Of a stretch of DNA of 6,223 nt, positions 1 to 6,127 are shown piece by piece (within the stretch, counting starts at the first letter, position 1; the number at the start of each line of letters is the position of its first letter). The DNA lies in assembly GCA_021792015.1 (NCBI GenBank), contig JAJYVM010000241.1:1-6223 (forward strand), given 5' to 3'. Both the position numbers and the translations under genes were made by a program. The stretch is from Bacillota bacterium. GTDB lineage: Bacteria; Bacillota; Sulfobacillia; RBS10-35; JAJYVM01. The notes beneath the pieces are model-generated. The model was not told the DNA's origin and ran no database searches. It saw only the letters and a list, made by a program, of their open reading frames with translations.

Positions 1-222
1 GCCGGCGGCGCCGAGGACGTCCCGGGTCCAGGGGGTGCGCAGCACCGCGCTCAGGCCGCTGAGGGCCAGCGCGCCGTAGGCCGCGTCCCCGATCACCGAG
101 CCCAGCTCGACGGCCAGCGCGCCCCGCCAGCCGCCGCGCGCGGCCTGGCCGAAGGCCGCGGCCGTGACGGCACCGGGGGGCGCGCAATAGGCGACCGCCA
201 TCACCAGCGCCAGCCAGATCAC
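1..222 (-). CDS. LysE/RhtB-family amino-acid exporter, N-terminal part (runs off left edge)
   Basis: This is the first 74 codons of a membrane transporter, open to the left edge. The translation begins with a hydrophobic helix (VIWLALVMAVAYCAPPG). It continues with a Gly/Ala-rich stretch containing GWRGALAVELGSVIGD (about residues 31-46) and a second hydrophobic segment ending in GLSAVL. The PPG about 16 residues from the start, followed by a G-x-R-G...G-x-x-x-GD pattern, is the N-terminal signature of LysE/RhtB exporters, which pump amino acids or related small metabolites out across the cytoplasmic membrane. The GTG at 222 is chosen because it gives the usual distance to PPG, but no good ribosome binding site precedes it. 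An in-frame TTG at 270 would add 16 polar residues and also lacks one. The gene is divergent from the dehydrogenase at 337. The substrate cannot be told. Family assignment rests on the N-terminus only. Confidence 0.75.
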   Translation of the reverse strand, partial: MIWLALVMAVAYCAPPGAVTAAAFGQAARGGWRGALAVELGSVIGDAAYGALALSGLSAVLRTPWTRDVLGAAG

Positions 223-223
223 G

Positions 224-283
224 TTTGTCAGGTTACGGCGGCGCGCGGGGCCCTGTCGCGTCGATGTCAAAAAAGCTGACAAA
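224..283. repeat. Inverted repeat in the divergent exporter/dehydrogenase intergenic region
   Basis: The 114-bp gap between the two divergent genes (223-336) contains TTTGTCAG at 224-231 and its exact reverse complement CTGACAAA at 276-283. A further TGTCA at 265-269 makes a tighter palindrome with TGACA at 277-281 around an A-rich centre. Repeated TGTCA half-sites between divergent genes could be an operator for a dimeric regulator. No regulator gene is in view, and no good -35/-10 pair was recognised on either strand here. The repeats are plain in the sequence; the operator role is inference. Confidence 0.35.
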
Positions 284-336
284 GCAGGAGACGCCCCGAA
301 CGCCGCGTAGCAGCCACAGGTGGAGGGGATCGCGAA

Positions 337-1092
337 GTGGATCTGACGGTGGACCTGCGCGGCAAGGTCGGCCTGGTGACCGGGGCGGGCGGCCAGATCG
401 GCGGCGCCTGCGCGCTGGCGCTGGCGCGCTGCGGGGCCGACCTCGCCCTGAACGACGTGCGGGCCGACGCCCTGGATGCCATCTGCGCCCAGGTGACCGC
501 CCTCGGCCGGCGCGCGCTGCCCCTGCTGGGGGATTCGGCCGACCACGCCGCCGTGCAGGCCATGGGCCGCCGCGCCCTGGACGAGATGGGCGGGGTCTTC
601 GTCTTCATGAACGTCGCGGGCCAATCCCAGCCCAAGCACATCGTCGACATGACCGAGGCCGAGTGGGACCGCACGCAGGCGGCCAACGTCAAGTCGCTGT
701 TCAACTGGTGCCAGGCGCTCCTGCCGTCGATGCTGGCCGGGCCGGGCGGGCGCATCGTCGGGCTCAGCTCGGTCTCCGGCAAGCAGGGCGGCGACCTGAA
801 CTCCGTCAGCCGCGCGGCCTACGCCGCGGCCAAGGGCGGCGTGATGGGCTTTGTGCGCGGGCTGGCCCGCGAGGCCGCGCCGAAGGTGACCGTCAACGCG
901 ATCTGCCCGGGCCTTGTCATCAACCCGCGGACGCAGAAGCTCCTGGAGGAGCGCCCGCAGATGCTGGAGCAGTATCTGGCCGGCCGCGCCGGCACCGGCG
1001 CGGACATCGCCAAGGCGCTGCTCTACTTCGTGGCGGCCGACTGGGTGACGGGCGAGGTCACGGACGTGAACGGCGGCTACTACATCGACTGA
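337..1092 (+). CDS. Short-chain dehydrogenase/reductase (SDR), classical type, NAD-preferring
   Basis: A complete 251-residue cytoplasmic oxidoreductase of the classical SDR fold, the usual length for the family. Residues 15-22 (TGAGGQIG) form the nucleotide-binding turn; the middle Gly of TGxxxGxG is Gln20 here. Asp40 at the end of the second strand suggests NAD(H) rather than NADP(H). NVAG (92-95) replaces the usual NNAG. Asn117, Ser145, Tyr162 and Lys166 form the catalytic tetrad. The Ser-to-Tyr spacing is 17, against about 13 in FabG, so the loop is about four residues longer. NAICPG (187-192) and the closing DVNGGYYID are also typical. The GTG start is supported by GGAGGGG about nine bases upstream. 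The substrate cannot be deduced; FabG-like or sugar/alcohol dehydrogenase roles are all possible. The gene stands alone: divergent from the exporter on its left and convergent with the membrane protein on its right. Confidence 0.93.
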   Translation: MDLTVDLRGKVGLVTGAGGQIGGACALALARCGADLALNDVRADALDAICAQVTALGRRALPLLGDSADHAAVQAMGRRALDEMGGVFVFMNVAGQSQPKHIVDMTEAEWDRTQAANVKSLFNWCQALLPSMLAGPGGRIVGLSSVSGKQGGDLNSVSRAAYAAAKGGVMGFVRGLAREAAPKVTVNAICPGLVINPRTQKLLEERPQMLEQYLAGRAGTGADIAKALLYFVAADWVTGEVTDVNGGYYID

Positions 1093-1123
1093 GCGGGGCG
1101 GGCCGGGCCCCGGTCCGCCCCGC
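1093..1123. terminator. GC-rich hairpin between convergent genes, probable bidirectional terminator
   Basis: Directly after the dehydrogenase stop codon, GCGGGGCGGGCC (1093-1104) pairs with GGTCCGCCCCGC (1112-1123). This is a 12-bp stem with one G-U pair and a 7-base loop. It lies between the ends of two convergent genes, where a shared terminator is expected. There is no T-tract on either side, so it would be a non-canonical intrinsic terminator or simply an RNA 3'-end stabilising hairpin. Confidence 0.5.
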
Positions 1124-1139
1124 GGGAGGGCGGCGCCTC

Positions 1140-1736
1140 CTAGCGCACCAGCAGCCAGGCCACAGCCACGGCAGCCAGGGCCGAGCCCCAGCCCTCGAGC
1201 ACCTGCCCGAGGTCGTGGCGGTGGAGGTGCAGCCGCGACCAGGAGACGGCGAACGGCGCCCAGCAGACGAGCCCGGCCGTGCGCGCGCCGAAGATGATCC
1301 ATGTGAGCGCGACCACCGCCGTCGTCCCGCCGACGTGCATGCTGGCCTTGTCGACGACCGTGACGAGCGCGATCAGCAGCGTCCAGACGAGCATGGCGAT
1401 CGCGATGAAGCGGGCCTCCCAGGGCAGCCCCAGGGCCAGCGCCCAGGCCACGGCCGCGGCCCCGAAGCCGACGGCGATCAGCAGGTAGCGCCGGCGCTCC
1501 GGCACGTCGGAGACGTTGACGTCGGTGTAGGCGCCCCGCCGGATGCCGATGAACAACACCAGCGCCGGCAGCGCGACCATCAGCAGCCAGAGCTGCAGGT
1601 ACGGCCGGTGCCAGCCGGAATCGCCCCGCAGGGCCAGGGCCCCCAGCAACACCGTGAGAAACACCGCGGCGTTGCAGGTATGCGAGATCACGGAAGCTAG
1701 CTTGCGCATGCGCGAACGCTTCTCCATCCAGCACAC
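1140..1736 (-). CDS. PAP2-like integral membrane protein, degenerate active site
   Basis: A 198-residue hydrophobic protein with about six membrane segments (roughly 23-37, 49-65, 84-104, 109-127, 137-164 and 185-197). Two stretches match the PAP2 phosphatase superfamily. KASMHVGG (130-137) lines up with the PSGH motif, keeping Ser132 and His134. SRLHLHRHDLGQVLEGW (167-183) lines up with SRxxxxxHxxxD, keeping Arg168 and His174 but with Gln178 in place of the Asp. The first motif (KxxxxxxRP) is not clear, though a polar TDVNVSDVPERRR (71-83) follows the second helix where it would be. PAP2 enzymes remove phosphate from lipid phosphates or pyrophosphates at the membrane. Activity here is uncertain given the substitution. 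The GTG start is chosen because GGAGG lies four bases upstream; an ATG at 1727 (codon 4) is the alternative. It lies 65 bp downstream of the broken DUF1992 gene on the same strand and may be co-transcribed with it. Confidence 0.7.
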   Translation of the reverse strand: MCWMEKRSRMRKLASVISHTCNAAVFLTVLLGALALRGDSGWHRPYLQLWLLMVALPALVLFIGIRRGAYTDVNVSDVPERRRYLLIAVGFGAAAVAWALALGLPWEARFIAIAMLVWTLLIALVTVVDKASMHVGGTTAVVALTWIIFGARTAGLVCWAPFAVSWSRLHLHRHDLGQVLEGWGSALAAVAVAWLLVR

Positions 1737-1801
1737 GCATCCTCCGCGCCAAACGCGGCCGATGCGCAGGATTCGACTATCGCAGCCGGACGCCCGGCGC
1801 C

Positions 1802-2357
1802 CTAGCCGCCCTCGGCGCCAAGGGCCGCCAGCAACGGGGCCGCCGCCGCCGCGACCTCGGCGATCACGCGTCCGGGCTGACGTTCATCATCTGCCTGCTC
1901 ACAATCGGCACGGTCAGGTTGAACGTCATGACGCGGCGCCGCGGCTCCTCGGCCCGGGTGCGCACGGCATCCAGCGTCTCCCGGTGCCGCGCCAGCGCGG
2001 CCGCGCGGTCGGGCCGCCCGCTGCCGGCTGCCGCCCGGAGCCATTCCAGGTGGGCCGCCATGACCGCCTCGAGGTCGGCCCCACCGCGGGTGGCGGCCTC
2101 CTCGTCTTCGCCTCGGCGCTTCCTCCATCCGGGCGCGCCTCGGCCCAGCTTCGCTTCGCTCGCGTCCTCCCGACCTACGGCAGCTTGTGAAAGCCGGCGT
2201 TCCGCAGCACGCGGTGGGCCATGCCCATTCCTTGATCGAACGGATTGTCCTCGAGATGAAGCGGCTTGCCGAGGCCGGGGTTGTCGCGCATCTTCTCCAG
2301 CGAGAGCGCCCGCCGCTGCTGGCGCTCCGCCTCGGCGAACAGGTCTCCGACCGGCAT
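1802..2357 (-). pseudogene. DUF1992 (DnaJC28-type conserved domain) gene, split over three reading frames
   Basis: The frame starting at ATG 2357 encodes 60 residues: LFAEAERQQRRAL, then GLGKPLHLEDNPF and MAHRVLRNAGFHKLP. This matches the family core GKPL..eDnPf...MAyriLkNAGflP. It hits TAG at 2175-2177, where homologues would continue with a Trp-containing helix. Coding resumes in a second frame up to the TGA at 1864-1866: ADLEAVMAAHLEWLRAA, then RHRETLDAVRTRAEE and FNLTVPIVSRQMMNVSPD. The last stretch fits the family's C-terminal (Y/F)NL.VP...Q segment. It ends with RVIAEVAAAAAPLLAALG in a third frame, stopping at 1802. Third positions are G/C-rich in all three pieces, so each looks like former coding DNA. 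Two frame changes imply a decayed gene or indel errors in the assembly. The family's function is poorly known. GGGGAGG lies about ten bases before the ATG. A second upstream ATG at 2364 sits closer to it and reads in the middle-segment frame without stops. Confidence 0.72.
2103..2170 (-). repeat. GA-rich imperfect direct repeat at the break in the DUF1992 gene
   Basis: Between the first stop codon of the DUF1992 gene and the point where recognisable coding resumes, the minus strand is purine-rich. It carries two imperfect copies of a unit of about 23 bases, GGAGGA(C/A)GCG followed by GA/GCGAAG-type bases. The copies are at 2148-2170 and 2103-2126, start to start 45 bases apart, with about 18 of 23 positions matching and one gap. 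The stretch translates to Arg/Glu/Lys-rich sequence unlike the family, suggesting inserted or expanded non-coding DNA. No element ends or target duplication were recognised. Confidence 0.35.
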
Positions 2358-2383
2358 CGGCCATGCGCCTCCCCACCGCCCCC

Positions 2384-2389
2384 ATCATA
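2384..2389 (-). promoter_or_regulatory. Possible -10 box for the minus-strand DUF1992/membrane-protein unit
   Basis: Read on the minus strand, 2389-2384 is TATGAT, five of six matches to the TATAAT consensus, in an otherwise GC-rich region. It would put the transcript start about 20 bases before the ATG at 2357, just ahead of the GGGGAGG ribosome binding site. No convincing -35 hexamer is found 16-18 bases upstream, so this is tentative. Confidence 0.3.
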
Positions 2390-2435
2390 CTGATTCGTGC
2401 CCCAGCGCGCATGCACGCGCATCCGGAGCCGAATC

Positions 2436-2451
2436 TGTGACGGCTTGCACA
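2436..2451. promoter_or_regulatory. CRP/FNR-like palindrome upstream of the peptide-transport operon
   Basis: TGTGA (2436-2440), six bases, then GCACA (2447-2451) differs from the CRP-type consensus TGTGA-N6-TCACA at one position. It lies about 105 bp before the chosen start of the binding-protein gene, within the 199-bp divergent region 2358-2556. No clear -35/-10 pair for the plus strand was recognised next to it, so the site could be fortuitous. That divergent region also holds a weak GCGCG/CGCGC palindrome at 2405-2420 and nothing else recognisable apart from the listed sites. Confidence 0.25.
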
Positions 2452-2475
2452 CGGGGACGGAATATCGGGCAGGGG

Positions 2476-2489
2476 AAAGGAGATCCGTG
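2476..2489 (+). other. Strong Shine-Dalgarno plus GTG, out of frame with the binding-protein gene
   Basis: AAAGGAGAT at 2476-2484 is one of the best ribosome binding sites in the window and is followed after CC by GTG at 2487. That GTG is not in the frame of the binding protein. Its frame stays open far into the gene (to 3650) only because GC-rich DNA lacks stops, and its first 25 codons use codons rare in the neighbouring genes (AGA, AGT, CCT, TGT). It may be an upstream translation start, a relic, or a sign of an indel between 2487 and about 2560. Confidence 0.35.
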
Positions 2490-2556
2490 TCAAACCCGCG
2501 AAATTGTGAAAGTCCTGTGTGGAAGCCGAGACGGGTTCGCGAAAGGAAGCGGTGGG

Positions 2557-4242
2557 GTGGCAGCTTGGAAGTGGCGATCCTGTGCCGGGATCCTGGCCCT
2601 TTCCGCCCTGGTGCTCGCGGCATGCGGCGGCGCCGCGCCGACATCGGGTACCGCCAGCAGCGCCAGCAGCAGTTCGACCAAGGCGGCGGCCACGAGCAGC
2701 ACCGCGGCGAGCAGCAGCAGCGGCGGCACCGCGATCGTGGGCGAGTTCGAGGAGCCGGATACCCTGAACCCGATCGCCGGACCGCTGATGTTCTTCGCGC
2801 AGGAAGTCCAGCAGTCGCTCTTCGCGAACCTCTTCACCCTGCAGCCGAACGGCAGCCTCGCGCCCGACCTGGCCACCGTGGTGCCGACGACGGCCAACGG
2901 CGGCATTTCGGCCAACGGGCTCACCTACACGCTGCACCTGCGCAGCGACGCGAAGTGGACCAACGGCAAGCCCGTCACCTCCGAAGACGTCTATGTGACG
3001 TACCAGTTGGAGACCAACCCGAAGGTCAAGGTCGCCAGCAACCTCGGCTGGAACGACGTCGCCAGCTTCAAGACCATCAGCCCGACCGAGTTCCAGATCA
3101 CCCTGAAGAAGCCGGACCAGCCGTTCCTGGCGACGGTGTTCACCCAGACCCAGCCGGGCATCGTGCCGGCCTCGGTGTTCAAGGGCATGTCGGCCGCGCA
3201 GGTCAACGCCTCGCCCTACGGCCACGACCCGACCGTCACCGACGGGCCGTACAAGTTCGTCTCCTGGCAGCCGGGCGCGGCGATCACCGTGACGCGCAAC
3301 CCGCTTTGGTTCGGGACCAAGCCCAAGATCAAGACCATCATCTTCAAGATCATCCCGAGCACCAACACGCTGCTGACGACCGCCGAGGCCAACGGCCTCA
3401 ACGTGTTCGCCGGCGTGCCGATCCAGAACGTACCGCAGGTGCAGAAGATCGCGGGCAGCAAGCTCTACTACGCGAACTCTTCGCTGTTCGAGATGATCTA
3501 CACGAACCAGCGCAACCCGATCCTGCAGGACGTGCGCGTGCGCCAGGCCCTGGAGATGGGCATCAACCGCGCGGCGATCGTGAAGACGCTGCTCGGCGGC
3601 AGGGGCACCCTGCTGGCGGCCGACCAGTCGCCCGCCTCTTGGGGCTATGACCCGAACCTGAAGCCCTGGCCCTACGACCCGGCCCAGGCCGCCAAGCTGC
3701 TGACGCAGGCCGGCTGGGTCATGGGCAGCGGCGGCGTGCGCCAAAAGAACGGCAAGCCCCTGAGCCTGGTCTACTCCACCACATCCGGCAACACCACGCG
3801 CGAGGCGACCCAGCGCCTGGTGCAGACCTGGCTGGGCAAGATCGGCGTGAAGATCACGATCCACAACTACGAGGCCGCGGCCCTGTTCGGGACGATCCTG
3901 CCCTCGGGCCAGGGCTGGGACCTGGCGGAGGTGGCCTACAACGACCAGGCCGCCAACCCGGCCTCGCCGCAGGCCAACTTCGGCACGGGCGGCTCCTTCA
4001 ACTGGGGCAAGTTCTCCGACCCGACGCTCGACCACCTGTACGCGGAGCAGGCCACCATGACGAGCCAGAGCCAGCGCCAGCCGGTGATGTTCCAGATCGA
4101 GAAGGAGCTGCACACCCAGCTGCCCGCGCTCTGGCTGTACAGCCCGCAGAGCATCGACTCGACGTTCAACATGACCGGGTATCAGCCGAACCCGTGGATG
4201 CAGGACACCTGGAACGTGCAAGACTGGGCGCTGACCAAGTGA
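2557..4242 (+). CDS. Peptide/oligopeptide ABC transporter substrate-binding lipoprotein (SBP_bac_5)
   Basis: A 561-residue extracytoplasmic solute-binding protein of the DppA/OppA family. Residues 1-22 are a short lipoprotein signal (AAWKWRS, then a hydrophobic core) ending in the lipobox LAAC, with Cys23 the expected lipidated residue. Residues 24-57 form a Ser/Thr/Ala-rich tether encoded by repetitive AGC-type codons. The mature domain starts near GTAIVGEFEEPDTLNPI (57-73) and has the family signature LTYTLHLRSDAKWTNGKPVTSEDV (122-145). Later come DGPYKFVSWQPG (229-240), the RVRQALEMGINRAAIV segment (327-342) and the PALWLYSP lobe (523-530). It delivers ligand to the permeases encoded next. 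The GTG at 2557 is chosen because AAAGGAAG lies nine bases upstream and it gives a normal signal peptide; an in-frame GTG at 2506 would add 17 residues with no good ribosome binding site. Ligand identity cannot be read from sequence: peptides are typical, but sugars, nickel or opines are also known in this family. Confidence 0.93.
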   Translation: MAAWKWRSCAGILALSALVLAACGGAAPTSGTASSASSSSTKAAATSSTAASSSSGGTAIVGEFEEPDTLNPIAGPLMFFAQEVQQSLFANLFTLQPNGSLAPDLATVVPTTANGGISANGLTYTLHLRSDAKWTNGKPVTSEDVYVTYQLETNPKVKVASNLGWNDVASFKTISPTEFQITLKKPDQPFLATVFTQTQPGIVPASVFKGMSAAQVNASPYGHDPTVTDGPYKFVSWQPGAAITVTRNPLWFGTKPKIKTIIFKIIPSTNTLLTTAEANGLNVFAGVPIQNVPQVQKIAGSKLYYANSSLFEMIYTNQRNPILQDVRVRQALEMGINRAAIVKTLLGGRGTLLAADQSPASWGYDPNLKPWPYDPAQAAKLLTQAGWVMGSGGVRQKNGKPLSLVYSTTSGNTTREATQRLVQTWLGKIGVKITIHNYEAAALFGTILPSGQGWDLAEVAYNDQAANPASPQANFGTGGSFNWGKFSDPTLDHLYAEQATMTSQSQRQPVMFQIEKELHTQLPALWLYSPQSIDSTFNMTGYQPNPWMQDTWNVQDWALTK

Positions 4243-4270
4243 GCGTGGCGCGCGGGGGGAGGCAGGCGCC

Positions 4271-5224
4271 GTGACGCGGTTTCTCGTGCGGCGCCTGCTC
4301 CAGGCGATCCCCGTGCTCCTCGGTATCTCGTTCCTGCTGTTCGTGCTCATGCACGCCATGCCGGGCGGGCCGCTGGCGATGTACGTGCAGCAGCCGGGCA
4401 TGAGCAAGGCGCGACTTGCGGAGTTGGCCGCCCAGATGGGCTTGAACAAGCCCATCTGGGCCCAATACGTGCAGTGGCTGACCGGGGTGCTGCACGGCAA
4501 CTTCGGGTACTCGTACGTCTATAACGTGCCGGCGACCCAGATGATGCTCCAGCGCTTCCCGGCGGACATGGAGCTGGTGCTGACCGCCTTCGGCATCTCG
4601 GTGATCGGCAGCTTCGCCCTGGGGATCTTCGGCGCCGTGCGCCAGTACTCGATCTGGGACCACGTGGTCACCGTGATCAGCTACTTCGGGATGGCCATGC
4701 CGACCTTCTGGCTCGGGGTGCTGCTCCTGATCCTCTTCGCCGTGGACCTGCACTGGCTGCCGTCGGGCGGCATGGTCAGCAACACGGCCGCGGCCAGCCT
4801 CGGCGACCGCATCCGCCATCTCATCCTGCCCGCATCGACGCTGGCCGTGTTCCTCATCGCCCAGCAGGGGCGGTACGTGCGCTCCGCCATGCTGGAGGTG
4901 ATCCGCTCCGACTTTGTCCGCACGGCCCGGGCCAAGGGCCTGGGCGAGCGCGTCGTGATGTGGCGCCACGCCCTGCGCAACGCCATGATCCCGGTTGTCA
5001 CCGTCATGATCCTCAACGTGGCCTTCCTTTTCGGGGGTGCCGTGGTTACGGAGACAATCTACTCCTGGCCGGGCATGGGCCTGCTGTTCATCAACGCCAT
5101 CACGCAGGCGGACTACCCGGTCATCATGGCGATCGTCTCGTTCCTGTCGGTGGTCATCGTGTTCGCGAACATCGTCGCCGACATGCTGTACGGCCTGCTC
5201 GACCCGCGGGTGCGCCTCTCGTGA
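4271..5224 (+). CDS. ABC transporter permease, DppB/OppB type
   Basis: A 317-residue inner-membrane channel subunit of normal family length. The N-terminus (MTRFLVRRLLQAIPVLLGISFLLF) is the typical first helix of DppB-type permeases. It is followed by MPGGP (30-34), the MGLNKPIWAQYVQWL segment (56-70) and GNFGYSY (77-82). Further helices lie around 104-122, 133-157, 187-198, 241-261 and 284-303. The EAA loop that docks the ATPase is at about 207-241 (IRSDFVRTARAKGLGE, then RHALRNAMIP). The protein ends with LLDPRVRLS, also typical. The GTG start has GGGAGG eight bases upstream. It follows the binding-protein gene by 28 bp, and its stop codon overlaps the next start, so it is in the same operon. 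Assignment to the peptide/nickel class is firm; the exact substrate is not. Confidence 0.95.
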   Translation: MTRFLVRRLLQAIPVLLGISFLLFVLMHAMPGGPLAMYVQQPGMSKARLAELAAQMGLNKPIWAQYVQWLTGVLHGNFGYSYVYNVPATQMMLQRFPADMELVLTAFGISVIGSFALGIFGAVRQYSIWDHVVTVISYFGMAMPTFWLGVLLLILFAVDLHWLPSGGMVSNTAAASLGDRIRHLILPASTLAVFLIAQQGRYVRSAMLEVIRSDFVRTARAKGLGERVVMWRHALRNAMIPVVTVMILNVAFLFGGAVVTETIYSWPGMGLLFINAITQADYPVIMAIVSFLSVVIVFANIVADMLYGLLDPRVRLS

Positions 5225-6114
5225 GCGCGCGGGAGGATCTGGCAGAGTGGGAGGGCGCCTCGCCGACCCCCGACCGGACGTACTGGGGCATGGTCGCGCG
5301 GCGCTTCAGCCACCACAGGGTGGCCATGGTGGCGCTCGGCGTGCTGATCGTCATCGCGCTGGCGTGCGCCCTGGCCCCGCTCATCGCCCCCTATTCGCCA
5401 AACCAGCCGGACCTCTCGGCCGTGCTGGCCCCGCCCAGCGCCCGCCACATCATGGGCACCGACAACCTGGGCGTCGACCTCTTCAGCGAAGTGCTGTACG
5501 GCGGCCGCATCTCGCTCAGCATCGGGCTGCTGTCGGCCCTGGTCGCCGTCAGCCTGGGCGGGCTGATCGGCGCCGTCTCCGGCTACTACCAGGGCTGGGT
5601 GGACGCGGTCCTGATGCGGGTCACGGACGTGGCCCTGTCGGTCCCGCTCCTGTTCATCGTCCTGCTGCTGGCGCTCCTGGCGGGGCCCAAGCCCACGACC
5701 GTGATCGAGATCATCGGCGCCACGGCCTGGATGGTCCCGGCCCGCATCGTGCGGGCGCAGTTTCTCACCCTGCGCGAGCGCGAGTTCGTGGAGGCGGCCC
5801 GCGCCTCGGGCCAGCGCGACCGCAAGATCATCTTCCGCGAGGTCTTCCCGAACTCGATGGCGCCGCTGATCGTGAACGCGACCCTCCTGGTCGGCAACGC
5901 CATCGTGCTCGAGGCCATCATGGACTTCCTGGGGGCCGGGCTCTCGCCGCCGAACATCTCGTGGGGGTGGCTGCTCAACCAGGCGCAGGCCTACATCGCC
6001 AACGCGCCCTGGCTGTCGTTCTGGCCGGGCTTCATGATCTTCATCGTCGTGCTGGCCGTGAACCTGGTCGGGGACGGCCTCCGCGACGCCCTGGATCCGA
6101 CGATGCGGCTGTGA
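5221..6114 (+). CDS. ABC transporter permease, DppC/OppC type
   Basis: The second channel subunit, 297 residues, pairing with the DppB-type protein. A polar N-terminal tail (1-30) precedes a first helix (about 34-56). The conserved periplasmic HIMGTDNLGVDLFSEVLYGG (77-96) and ISLSIGL (97-103) follow. Other helices lie near 104-122, 138-155, 213-231 and 266-285. The ATPase-docking EAA loop is at about 189-218 (FVEAARASGQ, then FREVFPNSMAPLIV). The end DGLRDALDPTMRL is the classic DppC C-terminus. The GTG start overlaps the upstream stop as GTGA, indicating translational coupling, and no strong ribosome binding site is needed or seen. An open frame extends further upstream to 4960, but that part overlaps the DppB-type gene and does not resemble the family. 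Confidence 0.94.
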   Translation: MSAREDLAEWEGASPTPDRTYWGMVARRFSHHRVAMVALGVLIVIALACALAPLIAPYSPNQPDLSAVLAPPSARHIMGTDNLGVDLFSEVLYGGRISLSIGLLSALVAVSLGGLIGAVSGYYQGWVDAVLMRVTDVALSVPLLFIVLLLALLAGPKPTTVIEIIGATAWMVPARIVRAQFLTLREREFVEAARASGQRDRKIIFREVFPNSMAPLIVNATLLVGNAIVLEAIMDFLGAGLSPPNISWGWLLNQAQAYIANAPWLSFWPGFMIFIVVLAVNLVGDGLRDALDPTMRL

Positions 6115-6127
6115 GGGGAGAACGCGC

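Noticed and set aside
1125..1139. Second small hairpin (GGAGG...CCTCC) after the dehydrogenase
   Set aside because: Only a five-base stem with no T-tract. The adjacent 12-bp hairpin at 1093-1123 is the better terminator candidate.
225..1700. 491-codon plus-strand open frame overlapping the dehydrogenase in another frame
   Set aside because: Arg/Gly/Pro/Ala-rich low-complexity translation with no recognisable domain. The dehydrogenase frame has all catalytic motifs and a ribosome binding site.
2405..2420. GCGCG-CATGCA-CGCGC palindrome in the divergent control region
   Set aside because: Only five-base arms made of alternating G and C, which arise easily by chance at this base composition.
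2645..2730. AGC-rich low-complexity DNA resembling a tandem repeat
   Set aside because: It encodes the Ser/Ala/Thr linker that follows the lipobox of the binding protein, a usual tether in such lipoproteins, with no regular repeat unit beyond the codons.
1864..4500. 878-codon minus-strand open frame lying mostly antisense to the binding-protein gene
   Set aside because: It is open because GC-rich DNA has few stops. Its sequence over the binding-protein gene is Arg/Gly/His/Ala-rich with no family resemblance. Only its end (about 1864-2100) is accepted, as the middle piece of the broken DUF1992 gene.
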